The notes beneath the pieces were generated by a model, which was given only the letters and a program-made list of their open reading frames with translations, did not search any database and had not been told where the DNA came from. DNA of 64,000 bases, from assembly GCA_030549205.1 (NCBI GenBank), contig JAUKTV010000006.1:1878501-1942500 (forward strand). Reading direction: 5' to 3'. The position numbers and the translations under genes are program-made. Positions 23,339 through 35,148 of this stretch are shown piece by piece; positions within the stretch are counted from its first letter, which is position 1; each line of letters opens with the position of its first letter. Source of the stretch: Apiosordaria backusii (Eukaryota; Ascomycota; Sordariomycetes; Sordariales; Lasiosphaeriaceae).

Positions 23339-25155
23339 ATGGGTTACGAAACGCCCTCCAACTCGACCTCGACCTCGACTTCCACTCCAAACTGGTTCAG
23401 CAAGGACGTCGAGGACCACAAAAAGAATAAGAAGGGGTCGCTGGTCGGTAGCAGTGGTCCGCTGATAGGACGGACAAGATGGCGCAGGCGGAGCTCCAGG
23501 GCGTCGGGAGAGGACATCCTAGCGTTGCAGGATTTGGATCCCACGATGAACGCAAAGATGCATTTGGTCAATAATGTACGTTGAGGGGCACGAGTTGGGA
23601 GTACCCAAGACAGGGACCGAGGCTGATTAGCTGGGTAGGCTATCGATGAGATTGGTTGGACACCCTACCATACAAAGCTCTTTTTCTTGAATGGGTTTGG
23701 GTAGGTCTCTGCATTTTTGCTGGTCTCAAACATGAGTTGAAGCCTGGCTGACAGCAACGGACCAGATACGCAGTCGATTCCTTGATCCTCCTCCTTCAAT
23801 CTGCCATTGTTGGCCCTGCCTATCGAGAGTTTGGAAAGCATGGGTACGAAAAAGGCCTGACGATCGCGGTATACTCTGGCATGTTGATCGAGGCATTGTT
23901 CTGGGGCCTGGGCGCGGACATTGTTGGGCGGCGATATGCATTCAACATTTCGCTACTGGTGTGCTCGTTGTCCGCTACCATTGCGGGAGCAATGCCGAAC
24001 TGGGCCGCCCTGGGTTTTTTTGTGTCGTTGGTTGGCTTTGGGGGAGGAGGAAATCTGGTTTTGGATACTACCGTATTTCTGGAGTACCTTCCTGGCAGCA
24101 AACAGTGGGTGTTGACATTGATGGCGGCGTGGTGGGGACTTGGGCAGGTGGTCACAGGGTTCATTGCTTGGGGCTTTTTGGGTACGACGCTCGGGACAAG
24201 ATCAAAAGATCCAATGCTAACATTCGGGTTTCTAGTTCCAACAAAATGGAATTGCGCAACCGTTGAAAACTGCACCATGGCAAACAATATGGGCTGGAGA
24301 TATGTCATGTTCACCAGTGGCGCTCTTGTCTTTGTACTCTCGATTGTTCGAGTTACAGTGATTCGGCTGAAAGAGACGCCGAAATACCTACTGGGGACGG
24401 GGGAAGACGCGCAGGTCGTGGAGACGTTGCAGCATTTGGCAGAGAAGTACAGTCGTCCCTGTAGTCTGACCTTGAATCAACTTAGGGCCTGTGGTCCGGT
24501 CATCGGTACCCATAGCAAGAACCGCCTTTCAGTTGGGGAGACGATGGTCCACTTCAGGGGCTTGTTTGCGACACCCAAGATCTCGCTCTCAACCATCATG
24601 ATCTGGCTGTCTTGGACGATGGTAGGCCTTGCATACCCCTTGTTTTACGTCTTTCTCCCAAGCTACCTCGAAGCCCGCGGAGCCAAGCTGGACATCTCTC
24701 GGTTCGACATTTGGCGCAACTATGCTCTCACCAACATGAGCTCTATCTTCGGCCCCGTGCTAGCAGGCTGGCTATGCAACCTTCCCGTACTCGGTCGGAG
24801 ATACACCATGCTCATCGGGGGATTCATGACGGCGGGCTTCTTTCTTGGATACACAAGGGTGCGGACTGCAGCCCAGGATATTGGGGTGTCCTGCGCCATT
24901 GCCTTCAGTCTCAGCGTTTACTACGGTACTCTGTATGCCTACACGCCAGAGGTGCTACCAAGCGCACACAGGGCGACGGGCAATGGCATCGCGGTGGCGT
25001 GCAACCGGGTAATGGGCATACTGTCTGCTGTCATTGCAACAGTTGCCGGCACTTCAACGGCTGTGCCCATCTATATCTGCGTCGGTCTTTTGGCGGCGAT
25101 GGGTGTGGTAGCTGCCTTGTTTCCATTTGAGCCGTGTGGGCGGAGGAGTTCTTAA
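23339..25155 (+). CDS. MFS transporter, SV2/sugar-transporter-like
   Basis: Three exons: 23339-23575, 23639-23700 and 23766-25155, with introns of 63 and 65 bp, giving 562 residues. After a disordered basic N-terminus comes the signature AIDEIGWTPYHTKLFFLNGF-GYAVDSL, split by the second intron and typical of a fungal MFS group near the synaptic-vesicle-2 and phosphate/sugar carriers. Twelve membrane segments can be traced. MFS loop motifs are present (GLGADIVGRRYAFN after segment 2; RLKETPKYLLGTGE after segment 6; YTPEVLPSAHRATGNGIAVA near the end). It acts at the plasma membrane. The substrate is unknown; an organic anion or sugar is likely by family. The start ATG was chosen because it begins the family-like N-terminus in frame with exon 2. 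Confidence 0.9.
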
Positions 25156-26429
25156 CGATCAATATGAGTCTGGATAAGATTGAAAGTGCTAAAGTAGATG
25201 CAATATACCTGGTATGGCACTGGTTCTTATTGCATTCCCACACACAGAATGTTGGAATCTAGTTGCATGTTGAAGTCACCAGATTTCCCATGGATATTTC
25301 AACAGCACCACACCTTCTTAACTCTCCTTTCATAATTGAGGGGGTTAGGGCTACCCCACAATAGGGGTTCAGGGGAAGCACCAGCCGCACTCAGAAGTCG
25401 GCGAGACAGAGGTCAACTACCAAGCTTACCGAAGACTCTTAGGCTAGCTGATTCACGTCGTTTACGGTGCCAATTCCCTGTTACAGTCCCACATGGATAC
25501 ATGCTTCATGTTCATGGTCTCGGGGTTCGTTGCAGCCTGACCGTTTGATCGGTAGCTGAAGGCAGTGCATGGTCAGGTAGGTAACTGATAGTAATTTCCA
25601 GGGCAAGATGTGTGACTATGTGCATAAAACATAAAACTTCTGTAAAACCTTCCGAACAGTAAGACCTGGTTGACAAATGACGGCCTGACGAGCCCAATCT
25701 GACTTTTCCCGGCCTGCAATTCAGTTGTCGTTACTCCTTTGCAGCCAAGCATCATTCTTCTTCCCAACACTGTGTAGTCTGTTAACTGTGCTTTAATGCC
25801 TGCTAAACACTTAAAGTATCGGCTTTTTGGTCCACCGCGTGAGGGGTCAAGTTTTGCCAGAGCTACAGAGTCAATCTCTGGAATCAAGGACACGTTCCTC
25901 ACGTCTTCCCTACCTTAGGTAGGTAATTTAGAGATATATGGAATAATAATCTCGTAGACTATTCAACTATCTCTTCTTGAGGATTGCGTTCATTAACTCG
26001 GCAGTACTGTCGTCAACTGGAGGACTGCTAAACGCGTACGTTCGGTACATGTACCTTGAGGTGCTAAGTTTTGTGACTCGAGAACAATAGCATTCATCCC
26101 TCCATGCTTTGTACTTTCATAATGGAATTCTTTGATTTGGATGGTGTTAAAGAAATTGTAAATGTAGCAGGGCATTGTTCCAAAAATAGATCATGATAAT
26201 GGGTACTCGGATGACTTGGTCGCTTTGTTTGTCGGCGCAAAGGGCAGGCTACGGTGCTCGAAACATGATTTTCCTTAAATTGGTCTCTGACTCCTATCTA
26301 AATCCGGCTTTGGACAATCCCAAGTTTCAGCATAGACTCGACCACACTCGATATACTCAGCTCCTAATCTCTCCTTTTTCTCGTCAAGATTCTACACCAG
26401 TGTAAGTATCAGCAGTCTTTTCGCTCATA
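25156..26429. other. Intergenic, increasingly AT-rich, no gene seen
   Basis: 1.27 kb. A short palindrome (ACCTTAGGTAGGT, around 25912-25924) belongs to the dispersed motif described in the findings. No coding signature. Confidence 0.45.
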
Positions 26430-27350
26430 ATGACCTCCTCATCCACGGGTAAAAGCACGCACTACAACTTGATCTATGACACGCTACCCGATAATGGAAT
26501 CCCTCCTGACACTCCCTTTCTTTCCTGGCCAGTTGCCAAGGTCCACCACGACACCTACAACTTGGGCCCAATCTTCGAAGATGATGGAACAGTCAACGGG
26601 TCCAAGAACCATTGGGTCATGGTCTTGGAATGCCCTTCTGTGAATGGCCAAGTTCGGGTAAGCATGGACAGCAAAAAGAACACTCGCCACGGGCACTTTG
26701 GTACGTACGTTGTCAAAGTGAGCAATTACACAGGTAAGGCCTACGAGGTTATATACAGACAAACCAGGACTGTCACGCGTCAGTTTACCGTTGGTCATTT
26801 TCTCGACAGAGCCCTCGCCTCCGGTTGGCACTCCTACAGGATGGCGTGTGATGCGAGAGGCGGATATAAAGGATGCCAGCATCATTTGTAAGTCTTTATT
26901 AGCACCCCCTTTCCCCTAGTATTTTGAGCGAGACACGCTGACCACTTTGAAACAGGAGAATTGTAACCCAGGGCCTCATCCGCCTCGGCTGGGTCGCTGA
27001 GAAGTCCGACGATGGCCTAACCATGGATCAGTATCTTAACTTTAACTATTTTATAGACGACGACCTTGACGTCAACCATCCCAACTATCTCACCCGTAAC
27101 TATCACAAAGCTCTCGAGGGTGAGTTTCTCAAGCTCGATCGCAATACTAATTAATACGTGGAAAGCTGTAGCCCAATCATCTGGCCCCTTTGCGGTGGTC
27201 ACCGAGAACGCGGCCCTGGGTGCTAGCGAAGTCGGTTTGGCTTACTATCTTCCGAAAATTCTTGGTAAGAGAAGAGAACGGTCCAAGAGTCCTGAGAGTT
27301 GGAGGGTTCGGAAGGTCGAGCCCGATCAGAAGCGCACTCGTCACAACTGA
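26430..27350 (+). CDS. Orphan fungal protein, three exons (weak resemblance to DUF7770 proteins)
   Basis: Exons 26430-26887, 26956-27119 and 27166-27350, with introns of 68 and 46 bp, total 268 residues. The last intron has a textbook branch site (TACTAAT) just before its acceptor, and only this splice keeps the frame open to the lysine/arginine-rich C-terminus (KRRERSKSPESWRVRKVE), a possible nuclear localisation signal. The body has NHWVMVLECPSVNGQVRVSM, FTVGHFLDRALASGWHSYRM and LIRLGWVAEKS, whose order resembles the fungal DUF7770 layout, but I am not sure of that match. It lies at the edge of an AT-rich, repeat-bearing island, as lineage-specific genes often do. Function unknown. Confidence 0.72.
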
Positions 27351-27439
27351 GCTTTAATCTTTACCTGAAGGTAATTTTGTTATAAGTAAGAGATGTACTG
27401 ACGGCATTTGGCTTGAAAAAGACTTATTATATAGGTACC

Positions 27440-27705
27440 TATGTCGGCAAGTGGCTTGCCACGTCGTGGACAAAAGAATAGAGACTCCGACTTAAAACAA
27501 AGGTCTTAAAAGATAGTGAATAGGGCTTTAAAGACAGTCGAAAGGCCTCAAAAGTAATCAGCGGGCATTTCAATTACATCCGAATGCCTATTAAATCACC
27601 TTTAAAACATATCGACTATCTTTCAACGCCTTATCACTATCTTCGAAGGCCTTTGTTTTATATAGCAGTCTCTATTTTTTTTTATCCACGACATGCTTGC
27701 CCATA
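27440..27705. mobile_element. Palindromic MITE-like foldback element (copy 1)
   Basis: The left end (27453-27476, GGCTTGCCACGTCGTGGACA) and the right end (27681-27702) are inverted repeats. The inversion continues inward through AATAGAGACT and AAAACAAAGG and then through several degenerate ~21 bp units (core GATAGTCGATAGGCCTTT), forward on the left arm and reversed on the right. A short unique centre lies near 27550-27600. There is no coding capacity. The exact target-site duplication cannot be fixed. This is the most complete copy of a family with two more copies at 58.5 and 61.0 kb. Confidence 0.72.
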
Positions 27706-28737
27706 GCGCCGCGATAGAAGGGGGTAAGTATGTGGCGCCCTAAACTCAGACCCCTGTAGGTACTTCATTTAAAGTAAACGCCAGAGATGATTTGGAATTT
27801 AGCATTTTCTTCACGTTGTACTGGGAGCTTATTATCATATGTGATATCAAATTCATGCATGTAATGACATGTTACTACAATATTTCGTACGTTTCTCCTA
27901 TTTAGACCACCATACAGCCCACTTCCTTGTCATTTGCCCATTTCTATAGTCCTTTCCTTTCTGATGTCTGTTTCTATTACTTCAAGAGCTCCTTTACTTC
28001 TTAGTTCCTCATACATATTGATACATCTTCATTCCCAATTTTCATCATACATCCCATAAATTTCATTAATGTCCAGTATAAGTTCAGGTACCAATCCTGC
28101 GCTTAAACACTTAATGACCAAAAAGAAATTAGGTACCTTAAAGTTTTTACTCCAGCATTGCGTGCCGCAGTCACGTTGTATACTTATTTGTCTTCAGCCC
28201 CTGGAACTACTGTAAAAGCTAGTACCTCTTGCCTCTTCCAGTCCTCAGCACGTCGGCAACCCCCTTGGCTGTGATTAGGATTGCGTGCCATTTTTATAAA
28301 CCTAACTGGAAGGCAAACACACCCTATCTTTGACAAGAACCATTAAGACTGCAACAAATCCTATAATAGGTATACTTCCCAGCCATCTAGGGCTGCATGG
28401 TTATACTAAAGAACCCCATTTAATTGCTTTTCAACGCCCAAGGTACCTAATTAATGCTCTGATAAGACTTGGTAATATACCTATGTAGTCCATCTACCTA
28501 AGGTAGCTAGGTACTCGTTGCTTTCTTACGGTATGTTATCACCTAAGGTTTGGAGTCTTAATTAATATATCCATACCGCGGTAAATCCATATTGATACAG
28601 TGGCCAATTAGTATAAACTAAAAAAGGTGTGGAAAAAGGTGATGAATTGCAATTAAATCTGTCAAACAGTGCTCCTGAAGTAGGTAGGATGCGTGAAGTG
28701 GTGGATCTCTTTCACTGGGCCAATTGTGGGGCACAGC

Positions 28738-28762
28738 CCGATAAGAGATAAGAGATAAGATC
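28738..28762 (+). repeat. GATAAGA triple repeat
   Basis: Three consecutive GATAAGA-like units inside the AT-rich island. GATAAG is the core bound by fungal GATA factors, but no gene starts close by, so this may be just a small tandem repeat. Confidence 0.5.
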
Positions 28763-29501
28763 AGGACTTGTGAATGCCCTCACCCAACCACTTCAGGTAT
28801 CACATATCTATGTACTTAGTGCATGGCTGTTATCGGCGACATGTTGATTTCATTTGTAGGTAAATATTACCTTAGTTGAGCAGGCAGAGAAGAGCGGCTT
28901 TCCCGCCGTGGTTTATATTAGTACATTCTTTCCCCGGAGCCCTGAGCAAAATACTCAATTTACGTCTCTGTTGAACATGAGAGTGTCTCACGAAAGACAG
29001 TAATCAGCCTATCAGATAACAGGGGTTCCTGTACAGATTTATACAACTACGTCTTAGCGTTACAATGACCGGTATGTGTTCCAGGCTTTAGCCTCCTCTC
29101 ATATCTGGGATGTACGACGATCTCCTAACGCCGCAGGTCAACAAAACCGGGGTATTATCCCTCCTTTTCCTCCATGTAGGTAATTTAGCCCACGTGGGAA
29201 TGCGGTTGAGGCTGTTGAGCCGACACGACATCTTCCAACATCCGGGTTGTACAGCGCTTTTCGCCTGCGCAAATCAGCCGTCATACTATTTACCGGCCTT
29301 GTCATCAGGTACACTTATTAAAGCCGGAATGCATTCATCTAAACCCATTAAACAGCCCCCTTGGCCAGAACTGCGGGGTCCAGGTACCATTTCTCCAACG
29401 CAAATAATAAAACGTCCGGAATTCCCAACATCATCGTAATGTAAACAGAGGTGTTCAGCTTGCCATTCTCCACGTCGCTGAGATTGAACTGGACGATCAA
29501 G

Positions 29502-31187
29502 ATGGCGCCGTCAATCGTGTCTGTTGCCGCGCTGGCTGTTCTACTGTCGCCAGCGATACCGAACATTTTGGCCCTCGCTCAACTCACTGCTGGCTGCACG
29601 ACAAATTCCTTCACGGTTCCCAGCTGGCTCATCGAAGATTTCGAGTCAACCGGAACGACTGTGCAGTTTCAAGCACTCAACCGAGCCATCAACACCTCGG
29701 CTCAGGTCTCTTGCCAGGCCTCTAGGGACACGGCAACGTGGCAAGGTTGCACTACCACGGGTAACAACAGCTCCTTGCTTGCTTCGGTCCAGCTAGAAGC
29801 CGCTGTGGTCCGGATTAGAGTAAACGAGACATGGGTTTGCAATGATCTCACTCCTTCGAGACCGTACGGGACTGTCCATGCTCTTTTCAAATCCAGTTGA
29901 ATCCCAGCTGATACCTCTGTGCTATAGACTGAACTTCGCTGCACAAGGAGAAGGCTCCCTCCCTATTACGTGCAACGGCGATGCTTGCACTCCCTCGACC
30001 ACCAACCCCGTCCTAATCAAGTCTACCCTCAGCTCACCCTTCCCACTTAGCCCATCCACCGTTCCTGGTCCTTCGGGTCATGACAAGGAGGGATGTGCCG
30101 CTGGGTCCCGAAGCCCGTCATGGGAGATTTTCTCCACCCAACTGAATCTCCGGAATGTCTCCGGAAAAATCGAGGGAGGAAATGCCTTCATCCAACTGAG
30201 GAATACCGTAACAGACTACCGTGCGTCTTGCTTCGGCACGCTGACCGGTACCGCGCCCGCAACTTTGCAGTGCTCAGCCCAAACTGCTGGACGTCCCAGA
30301 GCGCCCAAATACAACATCAATACTGTCCTCACTTTCAGTCCGGGATCTTTCGTCCTCTCTGTCAATGAGACATGGTTTTGTGACGATGCCAACCCTGCTC
30401 AGCCGTGAGTGCTTTTGCCCCCTTTTTACCCCTATTCACCACCCCTGTCTGGTCAGTACCTATTGACTTTGCTGACTTTTTGGCTCGCAGTGTCGAAATC
30501 TTCGGTGTTGGCACCGCCCGTCTCCCGCTCGAGTGTTCAGCCGTAGGAGAAACCACGACATATTGCGCTGGTGACCCAGCCACTTTTCCCGGCCGCCTAA
30601 TCTCCGAGAAGCCCATTCCTCCGTTCTCTCTCGGCGACCCACTCCCTACGGCCCCGAGTTGCACAATCTCCTCTGTCGTCTCTCCCTCTTGGAGGTTTTC
30701 CGACTTTGAAACAATTGTCACCTCTGGGTCGAGTCTGGGAAGTATTAGGTTTGGCATGGAGCTCAATACTGGGGCCGCCTTCACGGGTTACCCGTCTACC
30801 TTTTTCAGATCCGGCGTTCCGGTGTCTGCCAATACCACAGAGGGCGGGTCGGGTGCCTGGTATCCTTGTGTTCTTGAGAGTGTTGGGGAGCAGAATCTGA
30901 CACCTACGGCTTGCGCGTTCCGCTTTGAGGCAGCGATGCAGAGTTTGGCGTTGAGTGCGGACTGGAGGTGTAGCGATCTGGATGCTAGCCGACCGTGAGT
31001 ACCTTCGGCTTAAACTTCCATGTCGATAAGGGCGATGCTGACTGATATCAGGGTGTCTTTTACAGGTGATCTCAGGACGACCGTTCCAAGTTTGACCTGC
31101 TCAACGACTGGGGGGAGGACAAGATGTGCCACGGCTCCAGGACAGGCTTGGGCAGCCAACGTGACCAGCGTCTATTGGGGCAACTGA
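29502..31187 (+). CDS. Secreted protein of repeated cysteine-containing modules, one intron per module boundary
   Basis: Four exons: 29502-29863, 29928-30404, 30491-30994 and 31052-31187, with introns of 64, 86 and 57 bp, giving 492 residues. The N-terminus MAPSIVSVAALAVLLSPA... is a signal peptide; an ATG 17 codons upstream (29451) is less secretory. Each module runs from a C-T-x2-S-F/V-x-P-S-W start, through paired cysteines, to a closing motif (RVNETWVCNDLTPSRP, SVNETWFCDDANPAQP, SADWRCSDLDASRP). Every intron falls after the first two bases of the final Pro codon of that motif, and the next exon resumes with a beta-strand plus L-x-C. Exons 2 and 3 are therefore symmetric (477 and 504 nt). 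Known role: none that I can name. It is secreted and probably disulfide-bonded and N-glycosylated. Confidence 0.85.
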
Positions 31188-31739
31188 TGGTGCCTTTTAG
31201 GTATGATGGAAAAAACGCACACTCTAGGCGACAGCAGCATGCCAATATGATTCTGGAAGCAACGATCAGATAATTGTTGATCATGTCTATGATACAGTTT
31301 AATTTGATAGAGATCCTTAACTTCGGAAGGTCATTTATTGCATCCTTCGTAAGTCTTTACTTGCCTTGGTCCAATCTTGGAATCTATAAGTAAGGCTTTT
31401 GCAACTTCTACTTCTTGGTTCTGTAGGTCTGCAGTGAGACCAGACTACATGTTTGACACCAGGATTGAACTGCACCTTACACGCATGATATCAATGGCAT
31501 ACCTTATTTCCTTGCATCCAAACTTTGTAGCCCATCAAACATACCAGGTAAAAAGTTCTTTGCAAAAGCTCACAACTTAGTGTCACCACTTTGTCAAGCA
31601 ATAGTAAATTGAAGACTCATCGGACTATCATTGTTGGTAATGCACTGACCCCAACCCTATGCCAAAATTTGGACAACCCCTGAATCGACCCCCTTAGTTT
31701 GTCCCTGTCTCTTGATCTCAAGCCTAAATCATTGACTCT
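31188..31739. other. Convergent intergenic region
   Basis: 550 bases between the 3' ends of a plus-strand and a minus-strand gene. Only 3' untranslated sequence is expected and nothing else is seen. Confidence 0.5.
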
Positions 31740-34174
31740 TCACAGAGTCAGCTTTTCCAGTTCAATCAACCTTGCAAGCACATCAGAAAGTAACGGCCGA
31801 CGCTCGGCTTCAGCCAGAATGCCATCCTTCGGAACCGCATCCACTCCTGCGCGCTTATGCAGAAGCAGCTCGCTCATGAAAGCATCTGCTCGGTCCAGTT
31901 CTCGGTTCCAGAAGACTCTCGTGGTATACCTAGCCACAGTTTCGGTGATCTCATCGAGGTCTTCAATCCCAGTCCCAGCTGGCATCAGCTTACCGCCTTT
32001 TAAGACTAAGCTAGTCTTTCGCCTCTTCTTCTCGTCGACCTCCCATTCTGGTGCCCCGCTAGTACAGTCTCGTATCAGATCTCTTATTCCTGTGGGTGTC
32101 TTTCCGCTGTTGAACTGAGGAAACCCGACTGAACTCTCTCCGTCGTTTTCCTGAAGGACTTCGTGGTCAATGCCACACCTCACTCTCGCCTCGCCCTCGA
32201 AAAGACACCATAGCAACTTTCCCAGCATGAACACCTGTGCTCTTTCCAGTCTCTTGCTGCCAGTCTCAAGTCTCTCTTTCAACAACGCCCGCCAAGGGAA
32301 ACTGAACCCTCCGTCCTTGTCGTTATACTTTGTCGATTGACTAGTAGCCTCCCAGCCATCAATGCACCTTTGTAACTTCTTGGTAACTCGTTGCTTCTCC
32401 ACATCATGCTTACAGCCAAGCCATGTGGCCAAAATCTCCTGGTACTCGACGTACACAACCTCGGGTGGACTCCATGAGAACCAACCCCCTCTCTGTTCCA
32501 AGTCCAGCAACACCAAGTCCAGCAACCCTTCTCCCTCATCGCTGTTACTCGACCGGATAACGAGATTGTCCGGCTTCAGGTCCGGATAAAAGCCCAACCG
32601 GTGCTTGTTGACATGAATCAACACCTCCGTCAGCTGGCTGGCAAACCGGAATTTCTGCCGCATGTCCAACTCAGTTCCCCTGGCCTTGTTCTTGAGCAAC
32701 ATATCCTTGAGCGACCCGTCCTCAAAGTACTCCATCACGAACCCCGCGATCCCTTTCTTGCCCCCAAATTTCGACTTCTTTGTCACGATAAAAAGCGGTT
32801 TCGGCATCAGATTCTTTTGGGGGGCAAGCAAAAGAAGCGTTTTGATCTCGTTGTACATGTACCGTTGATCTCTGAGTAAAGATTTGAACACAACCACCTT
32901 GTTACCCGAGTGCCCTGGCAAAGTGACAAGACTGATAGCCTCGTGGATCTGTTTCTTGAAGTTGAGCTTACCCAGATCGATACTCGGAGGCCAATCCTGC
33001 TCTTTGAGGTGGTCATGCCAAACCTTTTTGAGTTGGTCGACACTGCACATGTTCTGCTCAATGCCGTAGTCGGGCACGAAGTAAATCGTCATGTCTTCGA
33101 TGGAGGTGGCGATGTCATCGATTATGATGCGGGAGCCAAAAGGGGCAGTCAGATAGTCCTTTTCAAATCCTGGCACGGTAGGGGACCAGTCTTCGAGTGT
33201 TTTGAGAAGGAACTTGGAGAGGGGAAGCGACAGAAGTTGATCTTTGGGGGTGTAGATGGCTTCTTCAGGTTTCAGGATCTTTCGAAGTTGCCGGGGGTAG
33301 TTCTCGAAAGGTGGGAGCCAAACGTCGATTCGAACAGGTTGCTTGTCGATGGCGAAGAGGGGCACCGCGAAGAACCGCCTGCCATCGGTATCGACTCCAT
33401 CAAGTCTCCATTTGGGTGAAGGTGAGGGCGCAAGACTGTCGATGAACTTGCCGAAGTTCGGAGATGAGCTTTGGCTTTCGGTTGTCTGCTCAGTGTCCGC
33501 AAGAGTTGATAATGACTCTTCAGCCTCGGTCTGTGAGAGTTTCTCTCCTGGTTTCCGCAGCCGGTAGACCGCCAGAGGGGTCAAGACGTTGGTGATAACG
33601 TTGGTGGACAACTCCATTGGCGCTCCTACAGTGGTAATCGATAATGATGCTGTTGAAGTGAGGAGCCTCATTGAACCACGCCAGGCTTCAAATCCCCCAT
33701 TATAAATAGTCGAGTCTTTGGGCGGGGCCTCGTCATCTTTCACTTTGACAAACGTTATCTGATCTCTCAGACCCCAAGACGCGCGAATTGTAACCTTGAG
33801 GTGGGCAAGCTCACAAGACAGTTCGCCCACATGTTTGCGCTCAAAATCATGAGATTTCGACAACTCTGCAAAGTCTGTGAAACCATGTTACTTTGCAAAA
33901 CTTGGGACCACATCACCACTGAGAGTCTACCTTACCTATATCCCCCAGTGTGACAGAGTTGAGAATGACGTCCTCCTGAGGCCCCACCGTATTTACACTG
34001 ACTAATAGTGAGTAAGCACCCTAAGGTGCCCCGCATGATACCAGTCTCGGCAGGTAACGGGTCGATCCCCGATCTATCATTTTCCATCTCGGAGAAGTAA
34101 TATACCGCACCGCACATAAGGTAGTCAAACAATTGCGTGGTTATGACGGGGTGTTCGTGTTCCGCGGGACTCAT
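31740..34174 (-). CDS. Protein-kinase-fold protein with degenerate catalytic motifs
   Basis: Exons 34042-34174, 33936-34001 and 31740-33874, with introns of 40 and 61 bp, giving 777 residues. An ATG 16 codons upstream (34222) is also possible. The first 330 or so residues are not recognised. A kinase-like domain covers about residues 370-640: the VAIK-like lysine in VVVFKSLL, an alpha-C-type Glu in YNEIKTLLLL, hinge VMEYFEDGSLKDML, catalytic loop YPDLKPDNLVI (Tyr-Pro-Asp where HRD is usual, with Asp and Asn kept), DLE in place of DFG, and PPE for APE. Changed HRD and DFG motifs are common in fungal atypical kinases and pseudokinases, so activity is uncertain. The third exon alone would be a 707-codon frame, but the two 5' exons keep the frame and make the total divisible by three. 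Confidence 0.75.
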
Positions 34175-35113
34175 CAGCCCTGCGTTAGGGCCAGCCAGCG
34201 CCCTGGTATCAAGTGGTACCATGGTGAGACCAGCATGACCTGGAGGACCCTGAGGGCTTCAGTCACACATACGATATACCCCGCATTTACTGCTGCGATC
34301 AAGCATCTCCGTGTTGAACTTCAAGAAACAGCAAATCCAAAAGATCCCAACTTTCTTCAAGTGGTCTCCGCCACCCCCAACTCCCGTCCCGAACATCAAC
34401 TGACAAATGCCGAGCACACCCGGCCACCAAGACATCCATTCCCCCACCCCTTCCCAAAGAAAATTGAAGCCCCTAAACCCCAAATCGGAACACCCACATG
34501 TAAGATGGCGCAACTACTTCCTCTGCAGTACCTAGCTCAGCTTGTCCCTTCTCCACCCAAGGGACCCTTCAACAAAACCCGCAACCAATCCTGCCCACCC
34601 TCGGAACCGGACCGTCTTCTCACTGGCTGACTCCTGCACAGCAGCGGCGGTCCGAACCCCAAAAGAAAACCGACTGCATACGAAAATAAAAAGTTCCAGA
34701 GCTCGTTCATGTACTGAGGTGTACATACACACCCACCAAACACCCCCCTCCCCTCTCCGCCCACATTACATTCATTCCCACACACCCCCTCTTGTTCTGC
34801 AGTCAGCCTGTCAAATCACAGCCAATTTCTCCACACGCTCACATTACATTCTCTTTCTGTACTCTTCTTCTCCCCTTTTGGCCATCAGTATCTGAGACAA
34901 GTCAAGAAAAACAGGTATAGCAGCCGCAAATATTGGTCCCTTGCTGCAGATTGATGCCAGGGTCACACCTCCCAACAAGCCATTTCCTTGGACTTGCATA
35001 GGGCTAGAACCTACCTACCTGATGTATGCAGACCATGTACCTACCCGCCGCACTGTGTGTGATTTTGTTCGGGTTCTCCGTGATTTGTCAGTCAGCGATT
35101 TGCTCGGTGCTGA

Positions 35114-35148
<35 letters not shown>

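Larger units (their letters stand above)
27351..29501. other. AT-rich gene-free island
   Basis: About 2.1 kb that is visibly richer in A and T than its surroundings, with long stretches lacking open frames and many TA-rich runs. It begins with the foldback element listed separately and contains a GATAAGA triple repeat. This looks like old, possibly RIP-mutated, repeat DNA. No transposase-like frame can be read. Confidence 0.6.
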
